A DNA stretch of 64,000 nt from Paramyrothecium sp. XJ0827 (taxonomy: Eukaryota > Ascomycota > Sordariomycetes > Hypocreales > Stachybotryaceae): contig JAJFPB010000004.1 in the NCBI GenBank assembly GCA_020881915.1, forward strand, positions 1,736,001 to 1,800,000. The letters run 5' to 3'. Below the pieces are notes generated by a model that saw only the letters and a program-made list of their open reading frames with translations, had not been told where the DNA came from and did no database searches. Positions 10,585-22,806 of the stretch are shown here, piece by piece. Each line of letters starts with the position of its first letter. The first letter of the stretch is position 1. Made by a program: the position numbers and the translations under genes.

Positions 10585-12965
10585 ATGGATCTATCAAAAG
10601 GATGGGTCAACTATTTGCGCAATTCCTCGCGGCATGATACGTCTGGTTCACGCTCAGCCTGTCCAATATGCAACGCCGACCTCAATCAGCTTGACATCGA
10701 GTCGTTCAGGACGCATGTCAAATCGGAGCCTCTTAATCACCCAAAGCTCAAGACTGATTCAGACATCGAGGAAGCGCACACGCTCATGGTAACCAACAGT
10801 GAAAAGAAACCGTGAGTCGCATCTTCTCTTTTGTCCTGTTCCCTAGCCGTCACTTTCACTTGTCTAACTCTCAGAAGAAACACGAACACTGCCCGGCTAA
10901 AAGAAGACCCTACCCAGAAAAAGTCAAGCAAAAAAAGACCCATGACCAGTGCGCAAGAGAATCCTCAAGCGGCGGGTGAAACTCCCCCAACCGGGCCAGT
11001 TCGCTCAACAGCACAGTCTGGCAGTTCGCGCAGTAACAAGAAGCTGTGCTCTCCGCCACCCTCGGTTGATCAGAGACGCGACTCTTCTCCTGCAACCCCC
11101 AACCGGAGCCGTGCAAGACAAAATGATAGTGCCAGTGAGTTCAGTCGCGGACTCGCATCCAAAAACCCGAGCGGCAGGCAGCTGTGGAACCCCAATGATG
11201 AACCTTTCGGAAAGACTTCACAGTCTAGGCAGCCGTCACAGGTCGTTCACTCCAGGCATCAAACTCCGCAAGGCAGCAGATCAAGTCGTGCAATTCCTCA
11301 GCCGAGCCAGGATTCTTCGGATCCTGCTGTTGACGATCCCTCCACAACTACCATGGTTAAGGAGCCCGAGACACGACCAATCTCGCAAGACCAGCTTATC
11401 AATGAGGTTAAGGGCATATATGCCGGATTGGTTATGGTGGAAAGCAAGTGCATCGAGGTCGACAATGCGCAGTCCTCCAACACCGACGCTGATCACAAGC
11501 TGAGCAACGAGCAGTGGCAGGCCCTCATAGCCTTGCACCGCACCTTATTGCATGAACATCACGACTTCTTCCTGGCTTCACAACACCCATCTGCTAGTCC
11601 CGCATTGAGGAGATTAGCATCCAAATATGCCATGCCTGCGAGGATGTGGCGTCACGGCATCCACTCCTTCCTGGAGCTGCTCAGGCATAAGCTCCCATTG
11701 TCTTTGGAGCATATGCTGAGCTTTATTTATCTCTCATATAGCATCATGGCGTTGTTGTACGAAACGGTCCCAACGTTTGAGGAAACTTGGATAGAATGCC
11801 TTGGAGATCTCGGCAGGTATAGAATGGCTATCGAAGACGACGATATCAGGGACCGTGAGGTTTGGACGGGTGTTTCTAAATATTGGTACAGCAAGGCTTC
11901 CGAGAAGTCTCCGCGGACAGGACGACTCTTTCATCATTTGGCCATTCTAGCCCGGCCAAACGCTCTGCAACAACTATACTATTATACTAAATCTCTCTGC
12001 GTTCCCATTCCATTTCCGAGCGCGCGGGAGAGCATCATGACACTTTTCGATCCAGTGCTGAATGGGAATGCAAACCGCCTGCAACCTATCGATGCAGCAT
12101 TTGTGCGAGTGCATGGTATTCTCATCTCCGGCAAGTGCCAAGAGCAGCTCGAGAATTCGATGGACGAATTCCTTGATCTCCTCGATGGTCACATTGGCAG
12201 AACGACGAAGAAATGGTCAGAAGCAGGGTCAGTGTTGGAGGCTTTCTGTTATGCGCGGGCTATGCTAACTTGAACAGATATTTTATTGGTATTGCTCTGG
12301 GATGCCTACTGCTAGAGTACGGCTCAGAGTCTAACGTTTTAATGAGGGCCATGTCTCAGCGCCCAGATGATACTGATGTGACGATGGATAATAGCACAAT
12401 CACCGAGCAAGGGCCGGGAGAGACGTTTACCAAAGCACTGTCCTTCTCAATGAGAATCTATGAAATTGTTATCCGGCGATGGGGGGATAGTAATACGTTC
12501 CCTTACCTTCACACTACATTTGTGTTTCTAGCCAACATGGCAAGCTATCCTGCAGCAATGGCTCACCTGGAGAAATCCTTTCCATGGAAGCTCACTTCCA
12601 TAATGCTCAACTTCCTTATGCAGTCGTGCGAGACAACATCGCGGATTGAGAGCTCGGAATTTCCCCGGCCCCCCAAGAACGAGACGCCACGCCCGTTACC
12701 AGAGGATTACGCGATGCGCGGTCTCATTTACGCGGAAGAGTACTTTCCCAACGATTGGTTCAATAATGGAAAGATTGATGAAGACGAAAAATACTTCGAG
12801 CTGGCGTCTATGGTGGATGACCGCCGAGAACGCATACTGTGGCTCGGCAGGAAGATCGCGAGGTGTGACAAGTGGCTCATTTGGAAGGAGGACGAGCGCA
12901 AATTCGACGTTGTCTCGAAATATGATGTGGAGCTGAACGGAGAATTTACAGCCGGGGTCGCTTGA
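10585..12965 (+). CDS. EST1/SMG-like DNA/RNA-binding domain protein
   Basis: Exons 10585..10811, 10875..12227 and 12278..12965 encode 755 aa. The introns are 63 bp (gtgagt ... tctaactctcag) and 50 bp (gtcagt ... gctaacttgaacag), and both keep frame. The start is the only ATG before the first conserved block; upstream the frame has none. Residues 26-29 are CPIC, followed by histidines near residue 44, a single zinc-finger-like element. Residues about 77-210 are a low-complexity Ser/Pro/Arg/Gln linker. From about residue 215 comes the helical 14-3-3/TPR-like region of EST1/SMG5-7 proteins. Around residues 380-460 lies the family's best-conserved stretch, with ECLGDLGRYRMAIEDDD and LFHHLAILARPNALQQLYYY. 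Family members act in telomerase recruitment or nonsense-mediated decay. Filamentous fungi carry several such paralogues, often described as telomerase-activating Est1-like, so the specific role here is unknown. Confidence 0.85.
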
Positions 12966-15900
12966 GGAGCTCAGCCAACATGACAGAAAGGTGTGGCACT
13001 GTAGGCCACATGCCGACCTCTCAGGAAAACTTGCCTGGAACACTCCAGTCAACCTCTCCCGGAACTGTTGCACCAAGCTCATGCCTGGCGCAAGTTTCCA
13101 GGATTCCCAGCCCTGGGGTCGAACCCGTAACTTGATCATTGGTGCAGCCAAACAGGACGTAAGGGAGTTTGCTTTATTCTCACATGAAGCGCCAGCTAAC
13201 TGGTTAGTAGCTTTCGTTGTATATTTTGCCGCATAACTTGACCCAGGCCTTGATGGAATGCGTTGACTCCGAGGACATGGCTGCATGATTGCACCCATGC
13301 GGTAGCATGTCCATTTTGATCTTGGTCCGTCCCTCATCTCGAGCTCTCTAGTTCTCTGGAGTTTGGCTTTGGCTCTTTTGTTTCCGGCGCCCTTACACTA
13401 TTTGAGGCAGCCTATCTGTGACAGGTTCCATTCTTTCCTTTCGTCATATCATTGGCATTTACATCGGCTCCTTATGGGTAACATGCTTGCATGGATAGGC
13501 GTAAGCGGTGCCATACTCTTGTCCTGGTTGCGGAGTTCGGCCAAAGGCCAACTTGTATTTAGCTTCAATCAAGACGCTGTTTTGTTTCTAGTTTCGAGAT
13601 GAAGATAGTTGTTCACAATAAATTATGCTCAATAACCTACCTGTTTCCTTCGCTAAGACTTTCATGGGGGAGGGAGAGATCATCCAGTCCTGACATGGTG
13701 TCGTTACTGAAACAGCAGGAGTGACTTGGGTCCGTAGACCTAGGACTAATCGTTGATCTATCTAGAGCTATATAGAAACTCTTGGTATCCATCGTAATTG
13801 CCATTGAGAAATATGCTACGCAGCAAGGCCGATCCCACTCTGAGCAGTGGTCGTGACAGCGTCAGACAAGTACTCAGTTTCTAGCTATTGTTTATACACG
13901 TAGAAAATACTGAAAAGTGCTTCTGAGAAGAACTTGGCATGATTTGTCTCGCCATGTTGCTATCTTACCGTTGTTTACTGCTAACGGTAAGTTGTCAACG
14001 GCACATTGACTTGTTAGTTACCTGAAACTCCTGTCCAGACAACGAGCAGTTTGAGAGAAATGATCTTCTCGTGCTGGAGGAGGACATGGGACCACAGGTA
14101 GCCGAGATCAGAGTGCTTGGAAACAACGTCCACGAGGATTCCTCAATTGCTTTGCGTCCGATGCCACTCTGTTGTTCATTGTAAGCTAAATCTTGCAAAA
14201 TCCTCATGCCTCAAGTGCTGACGGTTCAAGTGGAGTCAATAATTGTTCAATGACCAGGCTTTCAGCCCATGACTTGAATGCCGGTTTACCCATAGCGCTT
14301 GCAAATCTAATTTCAAACGAAATATGTCAGTTGGAATGCTGTTTGGGGTCCAGAAACAACCTGGGGGCCTGAGCAAGGTAACATTGCGGAGGCCAACCAA
14401 TTGTCCCCAACCAACAACAATAGCCCAAAGCGGAAACTCGGTTGCAACTCAAGACCGAAACCCAGCCCACTCCCCTGCGGTCAGTTGTTGGATCATACGA
14501 TGCTCTCGTGTTTGGCAACAAGACACCAAAGGGCAATTTCGAGCAGCCTCGTCAGGCGAAGCGCTCCCCGGGGGTGATGGCAAGCCCGGTGCACTGACTT
14601 CTCTCTGGTCGGCGCTTGTTCGCTTGATCCTTTTATGCTAACCCACCTGAGAGGCTACGAGTAGGGCCGTTTGGATCGAATTAATCTCCACCTGAAATCG
14701 GAGAAAGAGAACGAGGCTGTGGAATATTGCGTGTGTTGGAATGGGGCATGATGATCCGTGGGTGGGGGGCGGTGAGTTAAGGTATATGATTGGACATTAC
14801 GGTCCCCCTGCGGTCCCCCTGTGAAAGGCAACAGATTGCCTGTTAAATAGCGGCGTATTGATTGCTCCAAACAGAATTTATAAGACGGAAGTGAATCAGG
14901 CAGCCATCATGTCGCTTCTTGAATACGCCTCGTTTTCCTGGTGGAGAGTCATTTTAGAAACAGAAGCTGCGAACTGATTTGCTGCACGTCTGATTGGAGG
15001 ATTGCTTTTCCGAGCTGCATCCCTTTGCATCGCTACTATGTAAGCTCCCTTGCAAGGCAAATCATTGTACTTGAACATGGGGTTCTTTTATTAACGCGGT
15101 CCGCGACGATGCTATGCCAGAACAGGATGCTCGGGATCGTTGGCAGCGCAGGTCCCTGTGCGAGGCAACCGCATGAATAATGTGACACTGGTAAGCAGGA
15201 TTTCCAGACCCGTTGACTGATAACCCCGGGCAAGCAGGAGACGAGACCGGAAATGCTGCTGTTTCAAAATGTGGACACGGCCACACCGGTCTTTCGCAGG
15301 TCCCGGTCTCAAAGCTCGGTGAGTGGGAGGGAGAGACCGGGGGGAGACGCCTGCACGGTTGGCCCCAGGTACTCTGGAATTGAACATCCGATGTAGCTGC
15401 GGTTCAGGCGAGGGCTACGATGGATACCCTACATTTGGCTCTTGGGCTTCCTCGGCGAGGTGTGGGCCATGACCCCCTCTTTGCCTGCAGCAAAGCGGCT
15501 CTGTTGTCTTGATTCAGGTGGGCGAAGCCCGACTGCAACCCATCGTTTTACGGCAAAGGCGGATGAATGCTCAACAGAGGCAATTGTGCATAGTAAGGTA
15601 ACGCAACGCTTCTTCCGCGGCGCCCGCTCGCCTGCCCGCGTTTGCGCGCAAGGAAGGGGGTTGGACGTTGACGGAGGCGGTCCTTGATTCCCCGAGGTTG
15701 GGATTGGGGTTGAGGCCAGGGGGAAGGCTTTCGTGCGTCATCCAATTGCAGCTCCAAGAGCCTGGTTATACATAATTGGCAGGCGCAACACCGAGAAGTG
15801 CACTTTGCATGCACGTCTTGCGACATTTGTCACGGTACAGCTCAATTCCTCCCTCATCCCGTGTCTTTGAGGACGACCATGCAACCCTCTGAATCCGTCC

Positions 15901-17604
15901 ATCCGTCGCCTCACTTTTTATTAATAGACCGGTAATCCGTCGCCTTTTTTGCAGTCGAAACACAGAAGCCCCTCTCTTGTCGGCTTTCTCGCCGTCACCA
16001 TATCAGCGCGAATCCTTTTGTTGGTTGTCGCACCATTACGCAAGGCGGCCAGACAAGCAGTAGCGGCATCCCTTGCGTGTGCTGCTTTGATCAGGACTCG
16101 GACCGTTGCACGGTATGGAAGGGAGGGCCAAGCACCCGGCTTCCACTCCTGACTCCTTGTCGTCGGTTTGCCCTGCCTTTGTTGGAGCATGGCTGGAGTC
16201 ACTGCAGATTTGTCCTCGGAGCTTTTCCCCGCTTACGCTATATCTGGTCGGCGATCATGAAAGACGAGCAGTTCGCAGCGAGCAACTCCCTGCAGCATAA
16301 GCACGGATCTTCAACATCTTACTCAGGTTTCCCAGGTTCCAGGCGTCAGCCGGCGCACATATACGACACCTTTGCGGTCGAGATTATGCATCATTTCAGG
16401 CCATACTCCCAAGACCCTGGTCTCGGATTGTCGCCTCGTTGCGCCCACCATCTCATCGTCGCATGATTACTTGGTATGCTTGCCTGACCAAACGAGGGAG
16501 TCGCATGAGGTCATATGATTTAGAAGGCCAACTGCCCCCAATTGACCAGCGAGCCGCAGCAAGCCAAGCCATACCGAGATATGGAATATGCTTCCGCGGT
16601 TCGTCCCAATGCAACCCATCACCGTTTTCAGTATGTGGTTTGCATTTGAAACCGGTCAACGCAACGTCCGCACTGCAACGCCATGTGCAACCCCTGTACT
16701 GTACCTGTAGTGCAGCTGATCTGCATCGGTTAAGTCAACCCTTGCGACGACGCTCTCCAGATCGCTTTCTAGCGCGGTTGCCTGCAATTGAACTGGCCAA
16801 TAGACGTATCTCTGTCGTGCATTCGATTGGCAAGGGTGTCAAATCTGATTCGGTCATGTTTTGCGTGCCCATGACTGTCGTTGACCTGTCAGACAAGGCG
16901 AGACAGAAGCGCACTGACAACCCAACTTGTAAGACTTTCCATGGCTATATATGCCGCTTGACAGATGATGCTCCCATTGCGGCACGAGGATGCTGCCTTT
17001 CCTGAGCACAGGGTGTTGTATTGCATTCGAGAGGCCTTGAGGCAGGTCATCAGGCAAGCCATCGGCTGAATAAGTCAGGGCTGACAAACGACTTCGCGAC
17101 GCCCGTCTTGTGCGGCAAGGCTTACAAGGGTTTCGGCATGCTGATGCAATGGCCGTTGTGAAGCCTTTCTACCGATTTGGCATTCGACCGAGGCGACCAG
17201 TGCCACATCCCGATGCAGACCGACCCTGCTGTGGCATCTCGGGGAAAGCAGATCCAAACGGATGTCATGCACAACTTGGTATTTCCATATCTGGAAAGTC
17301 AATGCGCATTGTCTTTCTGCTTATTCCTTCTCCACATCACGTGTGCCACCATTCACGTCCGATGAAGTGTGGTTGCAACGTCATTTTGACAATCACTTTT
17401 GCGGGACAGAAGCGCTCGAATGAGCATCGATTACGTTGACATGCCTTCTTCTCACGAAACATTTGCCTTCTTTTGCATCGGCTGATCATCCGTGTAAGTG
17501 AATCGTTGTGTGCCGTCGCAGGCAAGTGTCAATGCCGTGGATGCTATGTGCCTGAGCCACCTCTTTTGACGTCTCTAATACATCGAGCCAACGCGTGAAT
17601 GGCT
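12966..17604. other. 4.6-kb spacer without supported gene
   Basis: It contains the 3' side of the EST1-like gene and then gene-poor sequence up to the 3' end of the minus-strand gene at 17605. Open frames are short and have no domain signature. A tRNA T-arm-like string near 13111-13125 was examined and rejected. Confidence 0.45.
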
Positions 17605-18655
17605 TTACCTCCAGATACAAGGGAAACACTTGACCGACAAGCTTCGCTTGGTCCATGTCCAGAAAGCTCTGATCCCGCCATCTTCAGCACCAAGCAGTGC
17701 CTCCGTGGGAACTTCGACAAGCAAAGAGCTATTGGGGCTGAGGTCGTTCTCGCTCGAAACATTGTCCTGCGCTACATCTTCGCAAGAGAGTTGAGTTTGC
17801 GGCACCGCCCACGTGAATGTGTTTCGTACAGCCATGAGTTGCTGAGAAACCTCCTCCTCAAAGTCTTCTGCTGCTGCGCGCCGCTCGCTCAGGGGCCGTG
17901 GTTTTGTAATGTCTGATAATGGAACCTCGCGTGGTAGGTTGAGATTTGGCTCCCAACAGCAGATCGTGTCCGCTGTACAATCTGGCTTAGTTTCACTGAG
18001 ATGTGCGGGAGGGTGGTGTTGATGCTCCTCGGGGTCAAGCAAAGCCTGCCACGACTTAGTCCGCGACCACATTATCAGCCGATGTGGCGCTACCGGTTGG
18101 TGTGTAACCAGAGTCTAAAGGATACATATCAGTTCCGTGGGCTCATAGGGCGTCGTTCTCTTCCTACCGGCGACCTCGTTGCAAGGACAGCTTGAGAAGC
18201 AGGTTGGGTAGCTCCTCCGGCGTCGTCTACCTCGTCCACTTCATGTCTGAACGTACAGATGGCTGGATTATCCTCGAAGCGAACCGTTTTGCGTGTCGTC
18301 AACTTCCGGGTTAGCTCGTGTTGATCGAGAGTCTGACCAGCGTACGATCCAGGCAGTTGCTTCTAGCAGGCTACTTGAAAAGCACGCTTCGCCCTCAGCC
18401 AGGCCGCGCGCGATCGATCCATGAGTTCCAGCCGGATCTGCTGACTAGCATGGCTTTGCCGGAGGAGCAGAACTGCATTCTTATACTCCATGCTGTCTGT
18501 CCCTGGGGTCGATCTAAGCTTTTATTTGGCCATCAGAAGGTGGCGTTGGAAGACAACAACCACATACAATGTTCGTGCATCGTTACATATGTATCGTTGT
18601 CAGATAATAATGTTTGTTGAGCAACCGCCTGCGACGCCTCTGGGGCCGTTTCCAT
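17605..18655 (-). CDS. Unrecognised four-exon gene, 263 aa
   Basis: I assembled this gene from splice signals. Minus-strand exons are 18655..18568, 18502..18375, 18302..18168 and 18045..17605. Intron 1 is 65 bp (gtatgt ... accccag) and intron 2 is 72 bp (gtagcc ... gctaacccggaag). Intron 3 is 122 bp (gtagga ... gactaagtcgtggcag); an alternative acceptor would add three codons. All phases join correctly. The protein starts METAPEASQAVAQQ, has a helical, basic segment (LLLRQSHASQQIRLELMDRS at about 41-60), then KTVRFEDNPAICTF at about 77-90, an acidic patch EVDEVDD, and a C-terminal half rich in Pro, Ser and Glu ending in CFPCIWR. No signal peptide, membrane segment or known domain is visible. 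KTVRF fits the K-x-V-x-F docking pattern for protein phosphatase 1, but so short a match is only suggestive. The neighbouring Zn2Cys6 gene is 1.5 kb away and unrelated in structure. Confidence 0.55.
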
Positions 18656-20121
18656 CCTTGCTTGCCTGGCACGAATTTACTGCAGAATACAATTGTATAT
18701 GCTTGATGCAAGGGTTTGGAAAGTTCTCTGTGGGAAAGTCTCGAGGAAACTTCATAAGTTTGCTGGATAAATCCAGTTCTGCATGGTGATGAGCAGCTGG
18801 ACTTGGCTTAGGATTACCATCACCTTCCAGGTCATCTTGTCGATTCAGTGGGCATGAAATAGGAGCTGCTGGAAGAATCGTGATGAAGTGCTTTTCGCGC
18901 TGAAACGATTAAGCCATGAAGAACGTCCCTCGTGTCGCTGTTGCGATAATGCAACCTTGAAGAACTGCAGGTTTTACCACTTTGTCACGATGAAAACAAC
19001 AAACAGACAATCAGCCATGGGCATCTCCTTTTGGTTTGTGCCATTCCAAACCTTTTTGCAAGGAATCACCAGTGGTTGTCGTGCTGTTGCGCGCTGTCAA
19101 GTCCAGTTTCGTGATTCAGAGTTTACGCTTCTCAAAACAGTACCATTCATGTAATACATTTCATACATTTTTCTCTCGCAGTCTGTTGGCATCACTGTGA
19201 TGGTAATCCGAAACTTGCAGGCGAAGCAAGAAAGATGGCGAGCTCCGACCTCGACGGCTTGTTTCGTGGTGCCTGGGGGTTTTCTTCTGCTGAGCCACGT
19301 CTCAGTTTTCGAAATGCTTACCTCCTTCGTCTGCTTATCGAAAACAGCTGTGTATAATTACTCTTGCAAATACTAGCATTACTCGCTTGGACGGTATAAT
19401 CAAGTTGCGCACAGGAAAGCAGACTGCAAAAGTTGGCTACGGACGATACGGAGAATCAAAAGGTAGAAAACTCAGAGGGCTCGGAATGCTTATAAAATTC
19501 CGAGCCTAACCATGAGGTAAATTTAATCTAATTAGGTTCTAGAGCCCAGATTAAGCTGATCACTTTCCGCCGACTTAGGTCTAATTCTGCACCTAGTGTC
19601 CACGCTTGATTGAGAATGATATGATGAATGGTAAACCAAACAGGAGCTTAAAGTGCGCTTCGGATGGATTATTGTACACATGGACGAATCTTCCCAATTG
19701 TATGAGCTGTGACCATGAGACTTGTCGTCGTCATGTATTTTCAATTCTTCCATTGAAATTGTTGCCGAGCCTAGAATAACATCAGATCATCTGTCGATTA
19801 GCCTCCGACTACGATGATATTATGTATAAAGGATAATATATCTGTGCATTGTGGTTTCCTAATCTTGCTTGTGATTAACTGTCCTACCAGCAGACTGACA
19901 CAGCACATTTTGCAAGTTAGAGGTCGTCCTTTTCTGCTGCTTACGACTTGAGAGTCTCTCGAAACAGACCTGTGTTGTGCAGTGGATTGGCATGTTCAAA
20001 CGTAGGGGCCAGATACGATTTTGCCATGAGATCAAGTAAACCGATCTCCTGAGCAACCATGTCAGGGTGTTGATTAGTTGAGATAGCAGCAAATGTACAT
20101 CTTCATACAGTCTGGGTCACA
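18656..20121. other. Spacer upstream of the four-exon gene
   Basis: This should contain the promoter of the minus-strand gene starting at 18655 and the 3' flank of the Zn2Cys6 gene. A minus-strand frame open from about 18899 to 18605 overlaps the first exon in another frame and has coding-like composition, so an upstream exon or a leader ORF is possible but not supported. From 19480 to 19850 the sequence is AT-rich. Confidence 0.4.
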
Positions 20122-21834
20122 TCAAACCATGAGGAAGTTCAAATCCGGGTCCTTCAATGTCTGAACCCAACTTGTCGATCCCCTTCCCTCCCCATCTAAA
20201 CTCCAAAGCACACGAAGCGTATCCATAGCCGTGTATATGAAACCCCATGGACACTGGAGCATAAGCCGCTGCAATCGATCCATAACCAAAGACCGCTTCA
20301 TTGGGTCTGTCTCCCGAGCCCCTGCAATAAATGTCGGCCATGATGTTGCTTTGAAATTCGGGTCATCGTCCGGCACACTCGCCAGCTCTCCGTAGAGTTC
20401 TTGGCTGAGAACATCGGCATAATTGGCGCCTACATCGGCCTCCAGGGATGGAACGGCTTGCAAAATATACAGGCATGCCGCGAGCCGATGCGCCGTGCTT
20501 GTATGTATGCGGCTCTGAACCGGAACATCCTTGAAGAAAGGGGTGTTGCGCACATCGTACGCCCATGCTACAGTGTCAAACTCCAAAGCTTTGTGGAGCA
20601 GAGCAGCAGCATCAGCCTTTGCTTTCTCGGATGAGCTTCCGTCATTCGTGCCCACGTTGGACAATTTCGAAGCGGAGTGAAGAATGTCCAGAATTTCAGG
20701 CGGACAGCACTGATAGCTGTTGGCGGCAGCTTTCTGGAGCACCAGTGGTATGTTTGACGACTGGAAGTATGACGGCGCCACTGTCGCATCCGATGTATGA
20801 GGCGTAAAGGCTGAGCCTAGAATGAAATATCTGCGCACATGAGCATAAAGCTCACACTGGATATGGACCGGGTCAAAACTTACACAAAGCAGTCTGAGAG
20901 CATGTAATCTAGTAGATCATTACTAGGCATATCGGTCAGTTGCAAGACGGCCATGATCTGGCCCGCCCCATCAAGATGGGCTTTCCAGCCATGTTTGCCG
21001 GACTCAATCAACTCGACATTCACAAAGAACAATGCTGCTGCAAGGATCACATCTGCTGGCAGAGACTTTATGTCCTTCAGAGCAGAATGCATGAGTCTCA
21101 GGGCTTTTTGTTTCGCGACAAGTGCCTGTTCCAACGCCTTCTGCGACGCATCAACGTTGTTGGGGAATGCTCTTCTCCCCTGCGTCAGTGATGGAGGGAT
21201 CCTCGGCGACATGAGGTTTGACAGGTGTACCGCTGAGGCGGCAACTATGATGTGTTGCAAGAGAGGGTTCGCCTTGGTCATTGGGAGAAGAGATCGGAAT
21301 GGATTGCGTTCCGGTAGGTCATAGGACACGAGATCCTTGCAGAGACGAGTTGTAACTAACACGGAATTAGAAACCCAGTGAATGTCGGTTTCTGAGACCA
21401 TACATACAATATGAGAGGTAATAACGATAAGAAGGGTTCAAGTCCTGGAAAAGAGGATCGACCAATACCCAAGGACTCGCAACATCACTCGACACTGTGT
21501 CCACTGAGCTTGAGCGCCTTACAATCTGAGAATCGGGAATCTCCTCAACGGTGTCTGGGGTCTGTGCTTCGGCCGATGCTGGGGATGGAGTCAAACCCAT
21601 GAGCTCGAACTCAGCAACTGGCTCTACGCCACTCTCAAGAGGCAGTGGCGCCGGTTGGCCCGCGAACTTGCCTCGGCTCGCAACGGCGCCGGTCCATCGC
21701 AGCAGGTTTCCATAACCGAGACATTCCCTCCCGGCCGTAAGACACTTTTGGCAATGCGGGTAGGTGCGGTCACACCGCAACCGCTTCCGACGGCAGTTGT
21801 GACAAGCCTTGGTCGGGTTTTGAGGCGAAGTCAT
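20122..21834 (-). CDS. Zn2Cys6 transcription factor with fungal-specific C-terminal domain
   Basis: Exons 21834..21408, 21355..20884 and 20830..20122 give 535 aa. The introns are 52 bp (gtatgt ... ttctaattccgtgttag) and 53 bp (gtaagt ... gtgcgcag), with phases that join exactly. The N-terminus carries a binuclear zinc cluster with cysteines at residues 11, 14, 21, 28, 31 and 38 (C-x2-C-x6-C-x6-C-x2-C-x6-C), the pattern of nuclear DNA-binding regulators that recognise CGG half sites. A Ser/Pro/Glu linker follows, then a block typical of the Fungal_trans_2 family: YRYYLSYFTTRLCKDLVSYD, NPFRSLLPM, LLQHIIVAASAVHLSN, LLDYMLSDCFVYFILGSAF. No cluster genes are adjacent, so the target pathway is unknown. 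It is divergent from the gene at 22807. Confidence 0.9.
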
Positions 21835-22806
21835 GCAGACGATGGATGGCGGGGCGGACGACTGGGGGGATTTTGGGGGCTACCCAAAGGACACTGAGTA
21901 ACTCGTCGGAGAGCTGGGGACTCTGGGGATGCCGTTCCCCCTTATTGTGAGCATGCTCTCTGTGCAAAGCAGACCGATGGGCGGGTCAACACAGCATGTG
22001 TCTCTATGCCTTCGCTCATCAACGGCGATCGGAAGGCTGAAGTTGGTTTGAGCGTCTCACTAGGCACGAATAAGGCAAATGAAAACGGCATGACTAAGGC
22101 CAAAGCTGTGAAGCTGGAATAGAACGCTAGCCCGATCATGACAAGGGCCGGTACGTACCTTGCCAGCCTCCACTCGACTTCAACACCATCCCGATGCCAC
22201 TTCCATAGCATCACGATGCATCACCTAACTGCTACCCTAGCCGCTAGGCTTCAGTGCCCCTCAAAAGAGAAATTTCGCAATTTTATTGATTACTCCTTGC
22301 TTCTCTGGGCCTACTCTAGATCGACTCGGTGATGGGTCGCGAGACGTCAAAACAGCATGATCTCAAGCTGATGATCATAGCATCAGCAAACCACTGGCGA
22401 GGCGAGTCTCTCATGAAAACTGCCTTCAGGCAGGTATTTTTTAGCTTTTTGGTTGGTTTTCACATTTACACACTGTACCAGAGGTCAACCAGGCATCACG
22501 CTACTGGGACGAGCTCAATTTTGCCCAACCGCCGATTAGAGCGTTTCTCATCAACATTTGAAAATGTTATGCTTTGCAATATACATGCCACCTGCGGTGG
22601 GCATGGCTATCGAGTCGGTTTTCTATAGACGTGCACCATAAGGTTTTGTGCCACAAGGGCTTCATGTCTTCATATGCATTCACATCACAGAAACCTTGGA
22701 AACCTTGCTTCTTCTCATATCCCTCTTCCCATTCTCCTCCCGTCCACCCTCCTCGCTACCATCATCTTCCTAATGTAAATCCATTACGAGATCTCGGAGG
22801 CTAGAT
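21835..22806. promoter_or_regulatory. Divergent spacer between the Zn2Cys6 gene and the DUF1399-like gene
   Basis: The 972-bp spacer separates two divergent start codons and must hold both promoters. A G-rich stretch lies just upstream of the Zn2Cys6 gene (21845-21900). A pyrimidine-rich tract (22705-22770) lies about 40-100 bp before the ATG at 22807, typical of fungal core promoters. No autoregulatory CGG-pair site was identified with confidence. Confidence 0.4.

Noticed and set aside
13105..13130. tRNA T-arm-like string (ggggtcgaaccc) on the minus strand
   Set aside because: The five-base T stem does not pair and no acceptor, D or anticodon arms fit around it.
16439..17005. 188-codon plus-strand frame
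   Set aside because: Cys/Arg/His-rich composition typical of non-coding frames and no family resemblance.
18605..18899. Coding-like minus-strand frame upstream of the four-exon gene
   Set aside because: It ends in a stop and its frame is not needed: the ATG at 18655 in another frame joins to the next exon through a consensus gtatgt donor. It may be leader sequence.
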